Shown in pieces: positions 61,921 through 64,000 of a DNA stretch of 64,000 bases (positions are counted from its first letter, which is position 1; the number at the start of each line of letters is the position of its first letter). Under the pieces are notes generated by a model that worked only from the letters and a program-made list of their open reading frames with translations, did not search any database and was not told the DNA's origin. The position numbers and the translations under genes are program-made. Source of the stretch: Argyresthia goedartella (Eukaryota; Arthropoda; Insecta; Lepidoptera; Argyresthiidae); the NCBI GenBank assembly GCA_949825045.1, contig OX463836.1, forward strand, positions 14,484,329-14,548,328, read 5' to 3'.

Positions 61921-62779
61921 ATCGATGCGCAAGTCCAACTCACTTTGCCGGATGTGTCGGAGACAGTTGCTTATAGTATTTATTATGTACGTAACAAATA
62001 TGTATAGATTAGGTACTGGCTGAGCCACAAGTCGCAGCGTGTTGTTAGTTAGTTAGTTTTTTTTTAAAATATGTTTATTTCCGTTAATATTACAGAGGCT
62101 TCTTAAATTATATATCCGCCAAACTGCGTAGCAGTTTGTTGGCAGATAACAAAGTTTCATAAAGGATAAAACAGGTTATAGATATATACCTATCCCTATT
62201 ACACAATGCGCAGACGACGCGTCGCGGCGCTGAATCATGCATCTTTATAGGAACTATCAATTACAAAAGGAAATTGGCATGACGTAACAACAACGACAAG
62301 TTAGTTTACGTTTTGTATATGTTCATAAATATCTATGTAGGTATAGTTTATATTTTGTTTTAATTTATATTTGGTTTCACGGACATAGGTAGGTCCAAAA
62401 AATGTCTTTTTAATCTTATCCATCCAGTAAAACAGGGGACAAATTTGTGTTTCGGTCAGGTCACTCGTTTGATGTTTTTAGTTTCTCTTTTTTGATACAA
62501 CAGGCCCCCGGGCTACGACAATGACCAGTTCACGGCGCGCCCGCCATCTTGGATCTTAGAGCGCGCAGTGGAAAGGATATTTTCGTTTTTGTGGAACGGC
62601 CATCGACCTTTGGGGAATTTTGGGAGAAAAAAACCTAATTTAGACGGCAGAGGTGGTTAAAAAGAGGTCTATAAATCCCAAACTTAAAACGATAAAACGT
62701 TACTTGAGAAGTGACTGCATCTGATACTGACCCCTCGTCATACAAAATGTTGGATTACGTGAATGCTGTAGGTAGAAAT
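61921..62779. other. No recognisable feature
   Basis: Unassigned AT-rich sequence. Confidence 0.35.
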
Positions 62780-62860
62780 CGTCTTTTCCCATGCCGTGGG
62801 TCAGAGGCACAGTCGCACCCACGATTAGCCAGTATTAAATACTTGTAATGTTTGTTGCAT
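62780..62860 (-). mobile_element. SINE-B 3' relic
   Basis: 'ttttcccatgccgtgggtca', 'gaggcacagtcgcacccacg', 'attagccagt'. Confidence 0.5.
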
Positions 62861-62888
62861 TAACAGTATAACTCACAAAACAAATATA

Positions 62889-63347
62889 GTAGTGATGCAA
62901 CGAATACGAATACGAATATTCGTATTCGCCGAATAATAGACATTTACCGAATATTCGTATTCGGCGAATACGCGCGTCGGTCGTCGGCACGTAAAAATAC
63001 GACGTGTGCATAGGGCCTTACTAAGAAGATGTCCATTTTCCAAGTCTGAAAAAACTCGCCTAAAAATATTTTTCACTGAAGCCATGTTCAGTCGCCTCCG
63101 AAAGACTTTTCAACAGCTGGAAACATCCAGACTGAAAAAATAAATCGCCTAAAACCAGAAAATCTACAAGTTTTATGTTTTTTAAATAAAAATTTGTCTA
63201 TTGTAAATTTTAATTATTATGAGGATAGAAATTCATCAAATAAATTAGTATTTTATTACCATGGCGAGATATTCGTATTCGTGTTCAAATTCACCGAATA
63301 GTAGGTTTGATATTCGTATTCGTAAAAGTAGTATTCGTTGCAAAATT
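62889..63347 (+). mobile_element. hAT-like transposon relic with transposase C-terminus
   Basis: Left 'agtgatgcaacgaatacgaa' and right 'gtagtattcgttgcaaaatt' are partial inverted ends, with many 'cgaatattcg' motifs next to them. From 63088 the plus strand encodes SVASERLF, then two bases short of frame AGNIQTEKINRLKPENLQVL. This matches the conserved C-terminal dimerisation region of hAT transposases (SERLFS.AG...(R)L.PEN...L). The catalytic part is deleted. No clear 8-bp duplication was found. Confidence 0.7.
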
Positions 63348-63508
63348 GCTAAAATACAGACTAGACAATAAGTTCAAAAACTAAAAGCCTCGCTTAACTA
63401 AACTTAAACTTCAACATTCGTTCTAGAGCGATTGAAACCTATTATACCAGCGGACGGTCAACAGGCTTGCAAAGTTGCAAAGCAGCCAGCAAGAGCTAGT
63501 AATACATA
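63348..63508. other. No recognisable feature
   Basis: Short unassigned interval. Confidence 0.4.
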
Positions 63509-63510
63509 TA

Positions 63511-63777
63511 AACAAGATGAGATATTAATTAGCTGACCATATTTTGGGGAATGATAATATACATTATTATGAACAACTTTCCCCAAGAAACATATGGTCG
63601 TATACGAAATTATTTTATTTGCTTTCCATTGTAACTTGTAATGAGCTGATCGGGTCAATGTACTGAGGGACGTTTTTTTTTTTATTTGCGACCATATGTT
63701 TCTTGGAGAAAGTTGCTCATACTGATGGGTAATATTATTCCCCAAAATATGGTCAGCTAATTAAATGTCACCTTGTT
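63511..63777. mobile_element. MITE with 90-bp inverted repeats
   Basis: 'aacaagatgagatattaatt' on the left and 'taattaaatgtcaccttgtt' on the right. The arms share 'agctgaccatattttgggga' and 'caagaaacatatggtcg' in inverse order. TA flanks both ends (63509-63510, 63778-63779). There is no coding capacity. Confidence 0.88.
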
Positions 63778-63779
63778 TA

Positions 63780-64000
63780 TGTCACCGGAAGATTGTCAAA
63801 AGCGTTTGTTGATAAACTAACTTTTTTCTCTCTAGTTAATTGGTCAACTATCGCAAGGTAGTAAACTGTAGCGTACTGCTTACTATATGACGCATTAGTT
63901 GATAAACTAACGGTTAACACCGTTAAATAGTAAACTAGTTTACACTTGAATTGCAAACGAAATACCAGGGCAAACACTGCGGTAGCTTAGGTGAAGACTA
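63780..64000 (+). mobile_element. MITE-3 copy 2, cut by the window end
   Basis: 'atgtcaccggaagattgtca', 'gcgtttgttgataaactaac', 'tgatatgacg'-type interior, and the start of the core 'actgcggtagcttaggtgaa' at 63978. Only the left half is visible. It follows the MITE at 63511-63777 directly. Confidence 0.8.

Overview
The window looks like about 64 kb of AT-rich insect nuclear DNA, most probably from a moth or butterfly. The lepidopteran call rests on RTE-type LINE 3' ends carrying the 'aggcctatgcccagcagtggg' signature (8.6, 19.3 and 32.1 kb), tRNA-derived SINEs with intact A and B boxes, and dense short inverted-repeat transposons. I see no bacterial gene organisation, no rRNA and no functional tRNA gene. 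The naming of families is from recall and inspection; no search was run.

Layout. 1-1.23 kb is a 73/80-bp satellite. 1.2-13.6 kb is mobile-element debris: MITEs, a dispersed 'gggttccgtaccc' element called G here, SINE and LINE pieces, and a 126-bp tandem repeat. 14.0-15.6 kb holds two copies of one MITE family around a 48-bp minisatellite. 15.7-25 kb is LINE-rich: a 63-T-tailed LINE nested in an older repeat, an RTE piece split by a TA-flanked MITE, and three copies of one LINE family, one of them probably 5'-inverted. 25-34 kb holds SINEs, MITEs and G copies. 34-36.3 kb is relatively repeat-poor and contains the only host-gene candidate, a minus-strand first coding exon for a signal peptide-like sequence ending at a consensus splice donor. 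36.3-44.1 kb is LINE, MITE and G material. 44.5-45.7 kb is a very uniform 140-bp satellite. 45.7-48.1 kb has a MITE and a decayed full-length Tc1 (DD34E) transposon. 50.9-53.3 kb is an apparently intact Tc1/mariner element of DD41D type with terminal inverted repeats near 440 bp. 53.3-64 kb is SINEs, MITEs, G copies, a hAT relic, and a MITE cut off by the window end.

Nothing here forms an operon or pathway. The most distinctive signal is a roughly 110-bp core (ctgcggtagcttaggtgaag ... ttgaacatgtaagaacaac) that sits inside four MITE families whose terminal inverted repeats differ, in at least eleven copies. Several insertions can be dated relative to each other because both halves of the host repeat and the target duplications are still readable. 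The only complete protein-coding gene is the DD41D transposase at 51493-52560 (minus). All other coding sequence is truncated or broken retroelement or transposase material, plus the single exon candidate.
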